Assembly (NCBI GenBank): GCA_019634415.1
Contig: JAHQVJ010000029.1
Location: forward strand, 1-58,897
Length of the DNA: 58,897 nt
Direction of reading: 5' to 3'
From: Myxococcales bacterium
GTDB lineage: Bacteria > Myxococcota_A > UBA796 > GCA-2862545
Part shown: piece after piece, positions 1-8,412 of the stretch
How positions within the stretch are numbered: the first letter of the stretch is position 1
Layout of the letters: the number at the start of each line of letters is the position of its first letter
Translations under genes and position numbers: made by a program
The notes under the pieces: model-generated
The model's input: the letters and a program-made list of their open reading frames with translations, nothing else
The model's database searches: none
Told to the model about the DNA's origin: nothing

Positions 1-132
1 CTGATCAGCCGCGAACGCAGTTCGCGGCCAATCAGTACAGTGGCAGCGAAGCTGGCATGAGTCTGATCAGCCGCGAACGCAGTTCGCGGCCAATCAGTAC
101 AGTGGCAGCGAAGCTGGCACGAGTCTGATCAG
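1..132. repeat. 62-bp tandem repeat, 2.1 copies
   Basis: Two near-identical 62-bp units lie at 1-62 and 63-124 and a third begins at 125-132. The copies differ by one base (t/c at 58 and 120). Each unit starts with the palindrome CTGATCAG and contains a perfect 8-bp inverted repeat, CCGCGAAC-GCA-GTTCGCGG, so each copy can form a hairpin. The second unit runs into the 3' end of the thioesterase gene and encodes its last residues. The array may continue to the left of the window. Confidence 0.9.
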
Positions 133-882
133 GAGTGCCTGTGCACTCCGAGCCATCGTCCCCTGGGCGTCACGCACATCGCTCTGGGACAGACCGCTGC
201 CCTGGGGACCGGCCACGGAGCGGATGTCGAAGCCGAACCAGGGGCCCACTGGGTCGCGCTCCAGATAGACCGTCAGGTCGGGGTTCGCGAAGGTGTAGCG
301 CTCCGGGTCCAGCGGCACGCCCATGCCGCTCTGGGCGTCGGCCAGCACCATGAGCTGAAGCAGCGGATCCGGGGTGCGACCTGCCACCAGGGGAACCCGA
401 ACGCGCGCCCAGAAGCCCACCGGAGTTCGACCCCACGCGCCATGGGCCACGCGTAGCTCCACCGCGCGGTGATAGCCCACCTCGTGACGGAAGAACGTGA
501 AGGTGTGCGGGGGCGCTGCCTGTGGCTCGGGCCACGGCGGCGGGGCCGGTGGGGAGGGCACGTCCAGGGGAGCCCTGCGGATCCGCAGCCCTCGGGCCTC
601 GGCCACCAGCTGGTCCCCGGCGAACAGGGAGGCAGTGACGTGCTGGGCCCTTCGACCTTGTGGATCTCCCGTCCGAACGCTTAGCTTCGCGATAGGCACA
701 GGTCGGAGCAGAGAGATCGTGACACGAGCGAGGAAAAACCCGTCCGCACGAAGGGCATCGGTGAGCAATGCGCTCGGGGGCCCTCCGTGCTGGAAGCGAT
801 TGTCCCAGGGGCCACGCGTGAGCTCGGTGGCGACGAAGTCGTCGCCATCGGGCAGGTAGAACGCGCCGTCGGTGAGCTCCAT
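94..882 (-). CDS. Acyl-CoA thioesterase-like protein (TesB-type double hotdog)
   Basis: This 262-residue protein has the layout of TesB-like acyl-CoA thioesterases (4HBT_3 type). An N-terminal hotdog half carries the early motif RGPWDNRFQHGGPPSALL, and a second half after a Pro-rich linker (about residues 110-125) carries ANPDLTVYL and an Asp-Ala-Gln-Gly end. Such enzymes hydrolyse acyl-CoA thioesters in the cytoplasm; the substrate cannot be told. The ATG lies 7 nt after the stop of the glutathione peroxidase gene, so the two are probably co-transcribed. The last residues (LIRLVPASLPLY) are encoded by the 62-bp tandem repeat, so the original C-terminus has probably been replaced or extended. 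Confidence 0.75.
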   Translation of the reverse strand: MELTDGAFYLPDGDDFVATELTRGPWDNRFQHGGPPSALLTDALRADGFFLARVTISLLRPVPIAKLSVRTGDPQGRRAQHVTASLFAGDQLVAEARGLRIRRAPLDVPSPPAPPPWPEPQAAPPHTFTFFRHEVGYHRAVELRVAHGAWGRTPVGFWARVRVPLVAGRTPDPLLQLMVLADAQSGMGVPLDPERYTFANPDLTVYLERDPVGPWFGFDIRSVAGPQGSGLSQSDVRDAQGTMARSAQALLIRLVPASLPLY

Positions 883-889
883 CGTCTGC

Positions 890-1360
890 TCAGCGCAGCT
901 CGGCCAGGGCGGCGCCGATCTCCTCGGGGGTCACCTGGGGCTCGAAGCGCTTCAGCGCGGACCCGTCGGGGCCGACCAGGAACTTCGTGAAGTTCCAGGC
1001 GATGTCGGACGAGTCCCCCCCGCCAGGAAGCTGCTCCCGCAGCCACACGTACAGCGGTGCAGCGCCGGGGCCGTTCACCTCGATCTTCGAGAACATGGGA
1101 AAGGTGACGCCGAATCGCTCTCTGGCGAAGGCCAAGATCTCGGCGTCGGTGCCAGGCTCCTGGCCGCCGAACTGGTTGCAGGGGAAGGCCAGGACCTCGA
1201 GATCGTCGTGCTCGTCGTGCAGCGTACGCAGACCTGCGTACTGAGGCGTGAGGCCTCAACGGCTCGCGACGTTCACCACGAGCGCGTAGGCCCCGGCGAA
1301 GGTGCTCAGGTCGACGGGATCGCCTGTGATGGACGTCATCTGGAGATCGTGAAAGGCCAT
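890..1360 (-). CDS. Selenocysteine-type glutathione peroxidase (UGA read as Sec)
   Basis: The frame from the ATG at 1360 gives 34 residues ending NVASR, then an in-frame UGA at 1256-1258, then GLTPQYAGLR. It continues without a stop to 890, for 156 residues in all. The interruption falls exactly on the catalytic position of glutathione peroxidases (NVAS-[U/C]-G). The other active-site motifs are intact: FPCNQFGGQEPG with the Gln, and WNFTKFLV with the Trp and Asn. Family knowledge makes this a thiol- or glutathione-dependent peroxide reductase of about the usual length. A hairpin suited to a bacterial SECIS follows the UGA. AGGAG sits 5-6 nt before the ATG. Read conventionally, the gene would appear as two useless fragments. 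An alternative is a Cys-to-stop mutation, but every motif on both sides is preserved. Confidence 0.88.
1224..1241 (-). promoter_or_regulatory. Putative bacterial SECIS hairpin after the GPx UGA
   Basis: On the coding strand GTACGCA-GGTC-TGCGTAC forms a perfect 7-bp stem with a four-base loop starting GG. The stem starts 14 nt after the UGA and the loop lies about 22 nt after it. That is inside the 16-37 nt spacing, with a G in the loop, described for bacterial SECIS elements bound by SelB. No selA, selB, selC or selD is in the window. Confidence 0.7.
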
Positions 1361-1539
1361 GCAGGCTCCTGTGAGGCGGTGTTCCCCGACGCCATAGCAT
1401 CTTGGATGCCGGCCGCCGCTCGAAGGTCGGGATCTGCGGTTGGCTGAATAGTTGGCGTTTGGATTTACTTTTCGCGCTTGGTGGCCAGGGTGCGCCCTCT
1501 GGGCCCGCCCACCCGATCCGCAGCCACCACGCCTTTGCA

Positions 1540-2640
1540 TCAATCGCCCAGCGCCCAGATTCTGGCAACCAGGTACAGCGAGAGCGCCGATCGGCCCGGC
1601 GCCAGACCCAGGTGCACGACCTCGTGGCGAGGTCGGAATTTGGCCTTGAACGCCGCCAGTCGACGAAAGCCGAACCAGCGGTCGCCCATGGCACTCCCCC
1701 AGGCCCATCGCATCGCGAGGCCTAGAGCACCCGACACGGCCTCGGGGGTGCCCCCGGCGAGGGGGCAGGGGCCAAGGCTCACCGAGCGGAGGCCCTCCTC
1801 GCGGAGCTGCCGCAGCACATGGACGAGCAGCGCGTCCATGCTGCCTGGAGCCGCGTCGGGATCCCGGCACATCACATCGAGGCCCGCCGTTCCGTCCGGT
1901 CCGGGCAGGATGGTGCAGAACGCCTGCACATCGCCGTGGAGATGGGCCACGAACGTCCGGTGGCCCCACGATGCGTCGAACACCGGACCGCCCGACAACC
2001 ACCGGACCTGCCAGGGCACCTCGCGCGTGCCGACGAAGCGGCGCCATGTCGCCTCGATGGCCCCTCTCCATACGGCCGGGTCGACCTCTTCGACCACCAC
2101 CCCGCGCTTGGCGGCCCGATTGCGCATCTGCCGGAGGTCCGCGAACCGCTTGCCGCGGAGCGTGAACGCATCGAGATCGACCCAGGCTTCCACACCGATC
2201 GGAAGGGTCTCGAAACCAGCGGCTTGCGCCACGTGCAGGTCTGCTGCCCTCAGCGGATACAAGGCGTGCCGCGAGATGCCCAGCGCGGCCGTCTCCTCGC
2301 GGAAACTGGCGAACGCGGCACTTCGGTCCACACCGTGAACGCCACCGACGGCCAACGCGGTGTCACCCCGCGCTACGAAGCTCGTCCAGGTGTCGCGGTC
2401 GCCCACGGTGGCCAGTCCAGGCTGCAGGGCAAGCCACCCCTCGGGCGGAGTGGACCGCACCAGACGCCGATGGCGCTCGACCATGGGGACGACAGGCAAT
2501 GCGCGCGCCGTCCACAGCCGGTCGAGTAGCCGCGCTGGCGAGGTCAGCAGCGCCCGGAGCCAGTCCCTCGCGGGAACCGGTGCGGGTAGCAGGGCGACCT
2601 CTGGGATGGAACCTGCAGCAAGGGCGGGTGAGCTGGACAA
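1540..2640 (-). CDS. Soluble DUF2156 protein (MprF C-terminal lysyltransferase-like domain)
   Basis: This 366-residue protein matches the DUF2156 / LPG-synthase C-terminal fold of two GNAT-like halves that transfer an aminoacyl group from tRNA to a lipid in MprF. Visible family signatures are the segment VDLDAFTLRGKRFADLRQ followed by a basic helix near the middle, and FKAKFRPR near the end. No membrane segments are present, unlike MprF, where a flippase domain precedes this one. Translation starts at a TTG (2638-2640) with AGGAGG 7 nt upstream. Substrate unknown; aminoacylation of a lipid is a family-based guess. It lies about 180 nt upstream of the glutathione peroxidase, on the same strand. 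Confidence 0.7.
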   Translation of the reverse strand: MSSSPALAAGSIPEVALLPAPVPARDWLRALLTSPARLLDRLWTARALPVVPMVERHRRLVRSTPPEGWLALQPGLATVGDRDTWTSFVARGDTALAVGGVHGVDRSAAFASFREETAALGISRHALYPLRAADLHVAQAAGFETLPIGVEAWVDLDAFTLRGKRFADLRQMRNRAAKRGVVVEEVDPAVWRGAIEATWRRFVGTREVPWQVRWLSGGPVFDASWGHRTFVAHLHGDVQAFCTILPGPDGTAGLDVMCRDPDAAPGSMDALLVHVLRQLREEGLRSVSLGPCPLAGGTPEAVSGALGLAMRWAWGSAMGDRWFGFRRLAAFKAKFRPRHEVVHLGLAPGRSALSLYLVARIWALGD

Positions 2641-2694
2641 CTGGGGACCTCCTGGTTCGAAGTGACGACGTGGCGGGCTGCCGCTCCGGCGGCC

Positions 2695-3063
2695 CTACCG
2701 GTCGAACCCAGAGGCATGGGACGCGAACTCACCCCCCAGCTGCATCTGCTCGGTGGCCTGCTTCAGCTCCTCGGGAACCTCTCCCAGGAAGAAAAACGGA
2801 CCAGGTCTCGCGATGGCGAGCAGCTGCGGGAAGTGCCGCGCTGCCGTTTGGCTGAGGTGGAAGCCCATCGCCTGTGCGTCCCGAAACTCGTCTCGCACGT
2901 ACAACGCGTTGTCGTTGGCCGAGACGTAGCAATGCACCGCCTCCGCGCCTGGCTCGTTGGCCTGCATCTCGTCGGTGACCTGCTGGTAGATCGCCGCTAG
3001 CTCGTCGAGCTTTCCGGGGTTGGCGGTCCACTTGTAGATGACGGTGATGTGGTTGGCCTTCAT
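2695..3063 (-). CDS. ABM-superfamily (dimeric alpha-beta barrel) protein
   Basis: A 122-residue protein whose first 100 residues have the length and pattern of an antibiotic-biosynthesis-monooxygenase (ABM/DUF1330-like) domain. It opens with a beta strand (HITVIYKWTANPGK), then a helix, then a strand ending in DEFRDAQAM. Such small proteins form dimeric ferredoxin-like barrels that act as monooxygenases or stress proteins; no reaction can be assigned. GAGGAG precedes the ATG by 6 nt. It is transcribed divergently from a TetR gene across about 120 bp containing a dyad, so the TetR protein may control it. Confidence 0.6.
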   Translation of the reverse strand: MKANHITVIYKWTANPGKLDELAAIYQQVTDEMQANEPGAEAVHCYVSANDNALYVRDEFRDAQAMGFHLSQTAARHFPQLLAIARPGPFFFLGEVPEELKQATEQMQLGGEFASHASGFDR

Positions 3064-3137
3064 GGTCGACTCCTCTGCTGGTTTCGCCTCGGGTTTCGAA
3101 GACCCTCGACTTAAGTAAACGATCGGTTTCTTTGGGG

Positions 3138-3159
3138 AAGGTAAATGACCTGTTACCTT
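3138..3159. promoter_or_regulatory. Candidate TetR operator dyad
   Basis: AAGGTAA, eight spacer bases, then TTACCTT form a perfect 7-bp inverted repeat centred between the divergent ABM and TetR genes. A second, imperfect dyad (AAAC-GATCG-GTTT) lies just before it near 3117-3130. TetR proteins usually bind dyads of this size in divergent spacers. No binding is shown by the sequence itself. Confidence 0.5.
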
Positions 3160-3183
3160 GAGTCAAGGAGGATCGTCGAGAAG

Positions 3184-3786
3184 ATGGGTCGGCCCAAGCA
3201 ATATGAGAGGGTGGAGCTTCTAGATCGCGCCGTCGAGTTGTTCTGGAGGCGAGGCTTCACCGGGACGAGCACGGCGGTGTTGGCCGACGAGCTCGGCGTG
3301 AACCGCAAGAGCATGTACGCGGAGTTCGGCTCCAAGCAGGGGCTCTTCGAAGCGGTGCTCGAGCGCTACAGCACCCACCACCTGAGTCGGGTGCTGCGGG
3401 GCCTCGAGGCCCCCGACGCAGGAACGGACGCCATCCACGCTGCGTTCGCGGGATACGCACGCGCCAACGAGGGCCGGATGCGCGGTCTCGGATGCTTGTT
3501 GTGCAACACCGCAGTGGAGCGTGCAGCGCTCGATCCTGGGTCGGCGCGCTACGTCGAGGCCTACCTCGAGCGCGTCACGGCGGCGTTCCGGCACGCCCTC
3601 GCGAACGCACAGCGTGCGCAGGAGATCACGGACACGGCAGACCTCGACGAGCTTGCGTCCTTCTTCATGATGGCGCTCGTGGGGGTGGCCGCATGTGTTC
3701 GGGCCGAGGCCCCCGTGGAGCAGGTCTGGGCGGCCACCCGGGTGGCGACCGGGTTGCTGGACGGCCTCCGGCCCTCCCCCGCGTAG
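3184..3786 (+). CDS. TetR/AcrR-family transcriptional regulator
   Basis: A 200-residue regulator. The N-terminal TetR DNA-binding domain is clear: a GRPKQYERVELLDRAVELF helix, FWRRGFTGTSTAVLADELGV, and recognition-helix sequence NRKSMYAEFGSKQGLF. The rest is an all-helical ligand domain. I chose the ATG at 3184 because it begins the typical MGRPxxY start and AAGGAGG lies 12 nt upstream; an earlier in-frame ATG (3145) sits inside the operator dyad. Position and dyad suggest control of itself and the divergent ABM gene. The effector is unknown. Confidence 0.85.
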   Translation: MGRPKQYERVELLDRAVELFWRRGFTGTSTAVLADELGVNRKSMYAEFGSKQGLFEAVLERYSTHHLSRVLRGLEAPDAGTDAIHAAFAGYARANEGRMRGLGCLLCNTAVERAALDPGSARYVEAYLERVTAAFRHALANAQRAQEITDTADLDELASFFMMALVGVAACVRAEAPVEQVWAATRVATGLLDGLRPSPA

Positions 3787-3862
3787 GCGACAGCCGCTCG
3801 ATGCGCTGGGCCACCGAGGCGGTGCAGCGCCAGCTCGGTATGCCCGAGGCACACCAGCTCCT

Positions 3863-4897
3863 TCAGCAGGCGGGTGGGTAGGCGCGCACGCGGTCCGAGA
3901 GGTCCACGTCGAGGGCACGGGCCAGGGCGAGCACCGCGGTGGGGCTGGCCGCCGCCAGGCTCTCGGTGGAGCGCCCCGAGGCGCGGGCCAGCAGCGTGCG
4001 CCCGTGGGGCAGCCCGGCCGCCGCTCGCCGGAAGTCGTCGCCGTGGGCCTCCTTCAGGGCGAGCAGCTGTGCATCGATGGCGGCGTGCAGCGTGGGCACG
4101 GCGTCGCGCAGCTCCTGGCTCCAGGCCTCGATCTCGGCCAGGAAGCGCCGCACGTCGGGGTCGGTGGCGCGCCTGTTGCGCTCCAGCTTGCGGCGGATGC
4201 TGGCGAAGGACTGCTCGGGCCAGGCGATGTCGCGCAGCACGGGCAGCTGCCACTGAGTGCGCACCTCGGCCCAGTGGTCGGCGCGGGCAGGCACCGACAC
4301 CAGCTCGAAGCTGGGCAGCACCAGGGCCGTGAGCCGCATGCCGTGGCAGGCGCCGGTGTCGATGCCGAACACGCGGTCGTCGACCACCAGCGGCTCCTCG
4401 CCGACGACGTGGTGGCCGAACACCACGGGCACCTCGTCGGTGTAGCGCTCCCACCAGCGCGCTCCGCCGAGCAGCTGCTCGAGCTTGCGGGTGCCCGACG
4501 TGGTGGCGGCGAGCACGTCCTCGGGGGTGTCGGCGAGGGGTGTGCCGGGAATGAGGCCGCCGTGCACCACCCGCACCTGCTCCGTCTCCACGTAGTAGGG
4601 CAGCGTGGCCATCCAGGCGACGGCCTCGGCGTAGTCGGAGCCGAGCTGCAGACGGGCGATGTCCTGGCTGTAGGAGAACACCCCGCGCACGTGCTTGCGT
4701 TCGTGGTTGCCGCAGATGGCGTGGGCGTTGTCGTGCTCCATGAACCAGCGCAGCACCTGCGGGCTGCCCGGTCCACGGTCCACCAGGTCGCCCACGGAGA
4801 GCACCTGGTCGTCGTCGGTCAGGCCCACGCGCTCGAACAGGTCGAGCAGCTCGAGGTAGCAGCCATGGATGTCACCGATGAGGATGGTCCGGGTCAC
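3863..4897 (-). CDS. Calcineurin-like metallophosphoesterase (PrpA/ApaH-type)
   Basis: The N-terminal 240 residues carry the metallophosphoesterase motifs in order: GDIHGCY (residues 8-14), GDLVDRGPGS (about 36), GNHERKHV (about 63) and a late VFGHHV (about 168). These bind two metal ions and hydrolyse phosphoesters; bacterial relatives are protein phosphatases or diadenosine tetraphosphatases. About 100 extra helical residues follow at the C-terminus. GTG start with GGAGG 5 nt upstream. It is divergent from the next gene and convergent with the TetR gene. The physiological substrate cannot be read from sequence. Confidence 0.85.
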   Translation of the reverse strand: MTRTILIGDIHGCYLELLDLFERVGLTDDDQVLSVGDLVDRGPGSPQVLRWFMEHDNAHAICGNHERKHVRGVFSYSQDIARLQLGSDYAEAVAWMATLPYYVETEQVRVVHGGLIPGTPLADTPEDVLAATTSGTRKLEQLLGGARWWERYTDEVPVVFGHHVVGEEPLVVDDRVFGIDTGACHGMRLTALVLPSFELVSVPARADHWAEVRTQWQLPVLRDIAWPEQSFASIRRKLERNRRATDPDVRRFLAEIEAWSQELRDAVPTLHAAIDAQLLALKEAHGDDFRRAAAGLPHGRTLLARASGRSTESLAAASPTAVLALARALDVDLSDRVRAYPPAC

Positions 4898-5015
4898 GAC
4901 GGCCTCCAGGTCCCCAATGGAGTCCGTCCTTGCTGGGGGGGCCCGGACAGGATTCCGGACCCGGGCGTAACCGCGACGTTTCCCCGCGCGCGCTCGGATC
5001 CGCTACCATCGCTCG

Positions 5016-5603
5016 ATGTCGAACCAATCCCTGTCTTGGCCCCCCATCTTCCTCGCGGCCATTCCGATCCTGCTGGGCGTGATCGGTCTGATGTCGGTGA
5101 TGTCGGACGACGGTGACGGCGACGTCGTGATGCGTCGCACGTCTTCGCCGGTGTCGGCGGCCGCACCCGTGGCAGCACCCCCCTCCGTCGAGCCCGTGGC
5201 CGATCCGGCTTCGCCCGAGGGCTCTGCCGCAGAAGCGGTGGAGCCTGCCGAGGCACCGGTGTTGGCGGCAGCGGCTGGCGCGGACGGCTCGGCGCGGAGC
5301 CAGGGCGCGTCCACGTCGCGCCGCAGCTCGTCGTCGTCGACCTCGGGATCGGCGGGGGAGGACGACCGGGTTCGTCGTGGGGATCTGCGCGATCTGCAGG
5401 ACGCGGCCTTCGGCCGCATGACGAACCGCTGCCGGCGGCTCCTGGAGCGCGGGGTGAACGCGGGCGAGGTGAAGATCGAGCTTCGGCGCAGAGGCGGCGG
5501 CATGCACTACGAGGTGAAGGGCGCTGCGGGGCCGCTGCCAGAGAAGCTGCGGCGCTGCATCGAGCCGTCGTGCGACTCGCCAAGCTACGAGTGCGACCTC
5601 TGA
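5016..5603 (+). CDS. Membrane-anchored protein with disordered linker, unknown function
   Basis: A 195-residue protein with one N-terminal membrane segment (about residues 10-30, IFLAAIPILLGVIGLMSVM), a long Ala/Pro/Ser-rich linker (35-115) and a compact C-terminal domain with four cysteines (ending SPSYECDL). No ribosome-binding site is evident, and TACCAT ends six bases before the ATG, so a leaderless message is possible. The architecture is common among periplasmic proteins of myxobacteria. I do not recognise the family. Confidence 0.65.
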   Translation: MSNQSLSWPPIFLAAIPILLGVIGLMSVMSDDGDGDVVMRRTSSPVSAAAPVAAPPSVEPVADPASPEGSAAEAVEPAEAPVLAAAAGADGSARSQGASTSRRSSSSSTSGSAGEDDRVRRGDLRDLQDAAFGRMTNRCRRLLERGVNAGEVKIELRRRGGGMHYEVKGAAGPLPEKLRRCIEPSCDSPSYECDL

Positions 5604-5635
5604 TCGCGACAATCGACCCCCGTTGATTGTCGCGA
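5604..5635. terminator. Bidirectional terminator-like hairpin
   Basis: TCGCGACAATC and GATTGTCGCGA are perfect 11-bp arms around a 10-base loop. It begins immediately after the stop codon of the upstream gene and lies before the end of the convergent peptidase gene. There is no run of T on either side, so it is a terminator by position and stem strength only. Confidence 0.6.
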
Positions 5636-5645
5636 TGAGAGACGC

Positions 5646-8309
5646 TTAGCGCTTGGCCTTCAGCTCGCGCACGCTGCGGCTCGCCGCCACCAGCTGCTCG
5701 TGCGGATCCAGCACCACCTGTGCCCGCTTGCCTGGCGACGGCAGCTCGAAGCTCCCCTCGCCGTCGCGCACGGTGACCCACTGCTCGGCGACCTCGTCCT
5801 TCGCCACGGCCCGCACCAGCACGTCGAAGGCGCCGAAGGGAACGTCCGAGGTGACCTTGCCCTGCAGCACGCCGCCCTGCTGCGCGTAGGTCAGCGACAG
5901 CTTCGGCACGTACCCACCGTGCACGAAGAAGTCGAACCACTCCGACAGGTCCTGCCCCGAGGACTGCTCGAGGTACGCCTGCAGACGCTCCGTGGTGAGG
6001 GGCACCTGTGGATGCTCGCGCAGCAGCACGTCGAGCGCACGGAAGAAGGCCTCTCGGCCCAGCTTGCGCTGCAGCCCCTCCGACATGAGCACCGGGCCGT
6101 AGCGATACACCACGTCGGGCTGATCCCGGTAGAAGTAGGCGCGACTCAGCGACGCGTCCACACCCCACGGCTCCACGCGGTGCTCCCACGTCGCCCGATG
6201 CTGCGCCATGCGTTGGGTGCAGGCCTTCGGAGAGAATGCCGCACCCACGTACATGCAGGAGAACAGCTCCGAGAACGTCTCGGAGATCCAGAAGTCCTCG
6301 GTGGAGGCGGGCGGCGCGAGGTGCCCCCAGTACTGGTGCGCCAGCTCGTGGGCGAACACGCTGCTGGACAGCTTCGGCACCCGGTTGTGGAGGTTGCGCC
6401 CGCCAGCGGCGCGGGCGGTGCCCATGACCATCATCTGCTGCACGTTCACCATGCCGTGGGGCGCCACCCACACGAAGCCGCCGTGCTGCCGCGGCGCCTC
6501 GAAGACGTCCATCTCGTCGACGGGGAAGGGGGGCAGCCAGCGCTGGAAGTACTGCACCACGCGGCGCACCTCGGGGCCGAACTGGTCGATGGCGCCGTAG
6601 TGCTGCGACAGCAGGTGCACCCGCACCGCGGGGTAGTCGCCGTGGGCGGGATTCTTCACCGTGTGGAACCGGCCTGCAGCCACCGTGGGCCAGCGCTGCG
6701 TGCGGTTGCCGGTGGAGGCGCGGACGAGGCGCCAGCCGTTCTCCTGTCGCTCCTCCAGGGTCTTGCCCCCCACGGCCGCCGTCAGCTTGCTGTTCGCGGG
6801 CACGCCCACCTCCACGGTCCAGGCCCAGGGGCCTCCGGGGGCGGCGGGGTGCAGCCTTGGCAGGAAGCCCTGCATGCCAGAGGAGCGACCGCCCGAGGTC
6901 ACGCCCAGGTAGCTGTCGACGTGGTTCGCGTAGGGCCAGGTGTCGCGGTGGGCGAGGCGGATCTGGATCGACTCCCCTGCGGGCAGCGGCTCGGGCAGCA
7001 GCAGCTGCACGAGGGCATCGGTGGGCTGTGGCAGCTCCTCGGCCTCGGGCTCGTCATCGGGATCACGACGGTCATCGTCGTCGTCGTCGTCGTCGTCGGG
7101 GGCGCGCTCGGGCTGCGGAGGGCGGCCCAACAGCGGCGTGCCGTCCATCAGCTCGGCAGCGACCACCTCGAAGCTGCCGGGCACCCGGTCCATCTTCGGC
7201 AGCGCCATGGTGATCTGGGTGGCGGGCCCGCCCACGGCACGCACGGTGAGGTGGGACTCGACGTCCACCGACAGCTGCAGGCCGTTGCGGGTGGGCGCCA
7301 CGAGCACGCGAGAGCGAGCCGTGGTGCCCTCCACTCGGACGGGCGGCAGCCGCGCGGAGGTGGGGTCGCCAACGACGGAGGGGGGATGGGGGACGCCGCC
7401 CACCAGGCCGTTGATGCCCGGTCCGCGAGGGCTGATTCCCAGGCTGGCCACGCGGTAGCGACGGCGCCAGTCCACCGCCCCCGTGGTGTCGCGGATCACG
7501 GCCAGCCAGCGGTCCACCTCGCCTCCGGTCTGAGGGGCCACCCTGCCGAAGCGTTGGTCGGTGAGCGCGTCCACGATGGTGAAGGTGCCGACCTCGGGAA
7601 GGGCGCCTCGCTCGATCGCGATGCGGTCCCAGCCGATCCGGCCGCCCGCGCCGATGCCCGTGGCGTTCCACGTCTCGAGCCGAGACGCGAAGACCCCCTC
7701 TGCCCGTCGCGCTGCGCGCTCGGCCTCCTTGGAGGTGCCGATGACGACGACCTCGTAGGGATCGATGTTCTGTGGGCCCGCGAAGATCTCGTCCACCTGG
7801 GGCTGGGTGGACACGTACACCACGTCCTCCACCGCGACCTGCAGCGGGGCTCGACCGTAGGCCAGATCCGCCAGCTCTGCCTTGTCGGCGCCGGTGACGC
7901 GCACCAGGTGGTTGGCCAGCAACAGCGCGTCGGCTCGGTCCTTGAGGTGCGTGGTCAGGGTGCCCGTGCCCCCCGTCCACACCCACCCCACCAGCTCACG
8001 GCTCCCGCGCTCCTCCTCGGTGGGCAGTCGGGGATCGAGGCCCATGCGCCGCTGCTCGCGCAGGTACTCGCGCGCCCCTCGCTCCCAGCTGCCTCGCAGC
8101 CGTCCGCTGAAGACGGGCACCAGGTACCCCCCCTCGAGCCGGATCACGCCCGGCCCGTTGCGGACCTCCACGGGCTCGGGGAGAGGACGGACCAGATCCG
8201 CCTCCACCTGAAGGTCGTTCATCGAGGCCCACCGATCCCATGTGGACTCGGCCGCCGACTCGGCCGCCAGGGCCGACGAGAGGCACCACAGCCATCCGAT
8301 CCAAGACAT
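5646..8309 (-). CDS. Secreted M1-family (gluzincin) metallopeptidase
   Basis: An 887-residue protein. The zinc site is HELAH followed, after exactly 18 residues, by the Glu of ISETFSEL, the HExxH-X18-E arrangement of M1 peptidases (near residue 650). It starts with a signal peptide (MSWIGWLWCLSSALA), so it acts outside the cytoplasm. The first 350 or so residues are not the usual M1 N-domain and I do not recognise them; a run of nine Asp followed by an acidic stretch (near residue 415) links parts. The ATG at 8309 is preferred over an upstream TTG because GGAG lies 5 nt before it. Likely an extracytoplasmic aminopeptidase; substrate unknown. Confidence 0.85.
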   Translation of the reverse strand: MSWIGWLWCLSSALAAESAAESTWDRWASMNDLQVEADLVRPLPEPVEVRNGPGVIRLEGGYLVPVFSGRLRGSWERGAREYLREQRRMGLDPRLPTEEERGSRELVGWVWTGGTGTLTTHLKDRADALLLANHLVRVTGADKAELADLAYGRAPLQVAVEDVVYVSTQPQVDEIFAGPQNIDPYEVVVIGTSKEAERAARRAEGVFASRLETWNATGIGAGGRIGWDRIAIERGALPEVGTFTIVDALTDQRFGRVAPQTGGEVDRWLAVIRDTTGAVDWRRRYRVASLGISPRGPGINGLVGGVPHPPSVVGDPTSARLPPVRVEGTTARSRVLVAPTRNGLQLSVDVESHLTVRAVGGPATQITMALPKMDRVPGSFEVVAAELMDGTPLLGRPPQPERAPDDDDDDDDDRRDPDDEPEAEELPQPTDALVQLLLPEPLPAGESIQIRLAHRDTWPYANHVDSYLGVTSGGRSSGMQGFLPRLHPAAPGGPWAWTVEVGVPANSKLTAAVGGKTLEERQENGWRLVRASTGNRTQRWPTVAAGRFHTVKNPAHGDYPAVRVHLLSQHYGAIDQFGPEVRRVVQYFQRWLPPFPVDEMDVFEAPRQHGGFVWVAPHGMVNVQQMMVMGTARAAGGRNLHNRVPKLSSSVFAHELAHQYWGHLAPPASTEDFWISETFSELFSCMYVGAAFSPKACTQRMAQHRATWEHRVEPWGVDASLSRAYFYRDQPDVVYRYGPVLMSEGLQRKLGREAFFRALDVLLREHPQVPLTTERLQAYLEQSSGQDLSEWFDFFVHGGYVPKLSLTYAQQGGVLQGKVTSDVPFGAFDVLVRAVAKDEVAEQWVTVRDGEGSFELPSPGKRAQVVLDPHEQLVAASRSVRELKAKR

Positions 8310-8377
8310 CCAATCTCCAAGCAACAGGTACGAGCAAGCCTACGAACCGATCTTGCACACTGTTTCTACCTCGCGAG

Positions 8378-8406
8378 TTGCCGTTCGGACTGGGGATGGG
8401 TACGGT
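8378..8406 (+). promoter_or_regulatory. Putative promoter of the his operon
   Basis: TTGCCG (8378-8383) and TACGGT (8401-8406) are separated by 17 nt and resemble a sigma-70 promoter. Transcription would begin about seven bases after the -10, at or next to the A of the leader-peptide ATG at 8413. The leader peptide would then be translated from a leaderless message. Confidence 0.45.
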
Positions 8407-8412
8407 CGGCCC

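Noticed and set aside
3787..3862. Frameshifted C-terminal extension of the phosphoesterase
   Set aside because: A shifted frame reads plausibly for about 30 residues (RLLKELVCLGHTELAL) but has no stop before running far into the convergent TetR gene; treated as chance.
7060..7105. GTC/GAC microsatellite
   Set aside because: It encodes a poly-Asp run inside the M1 peptidase linker; a low-complexity coding tract, not a separate element.
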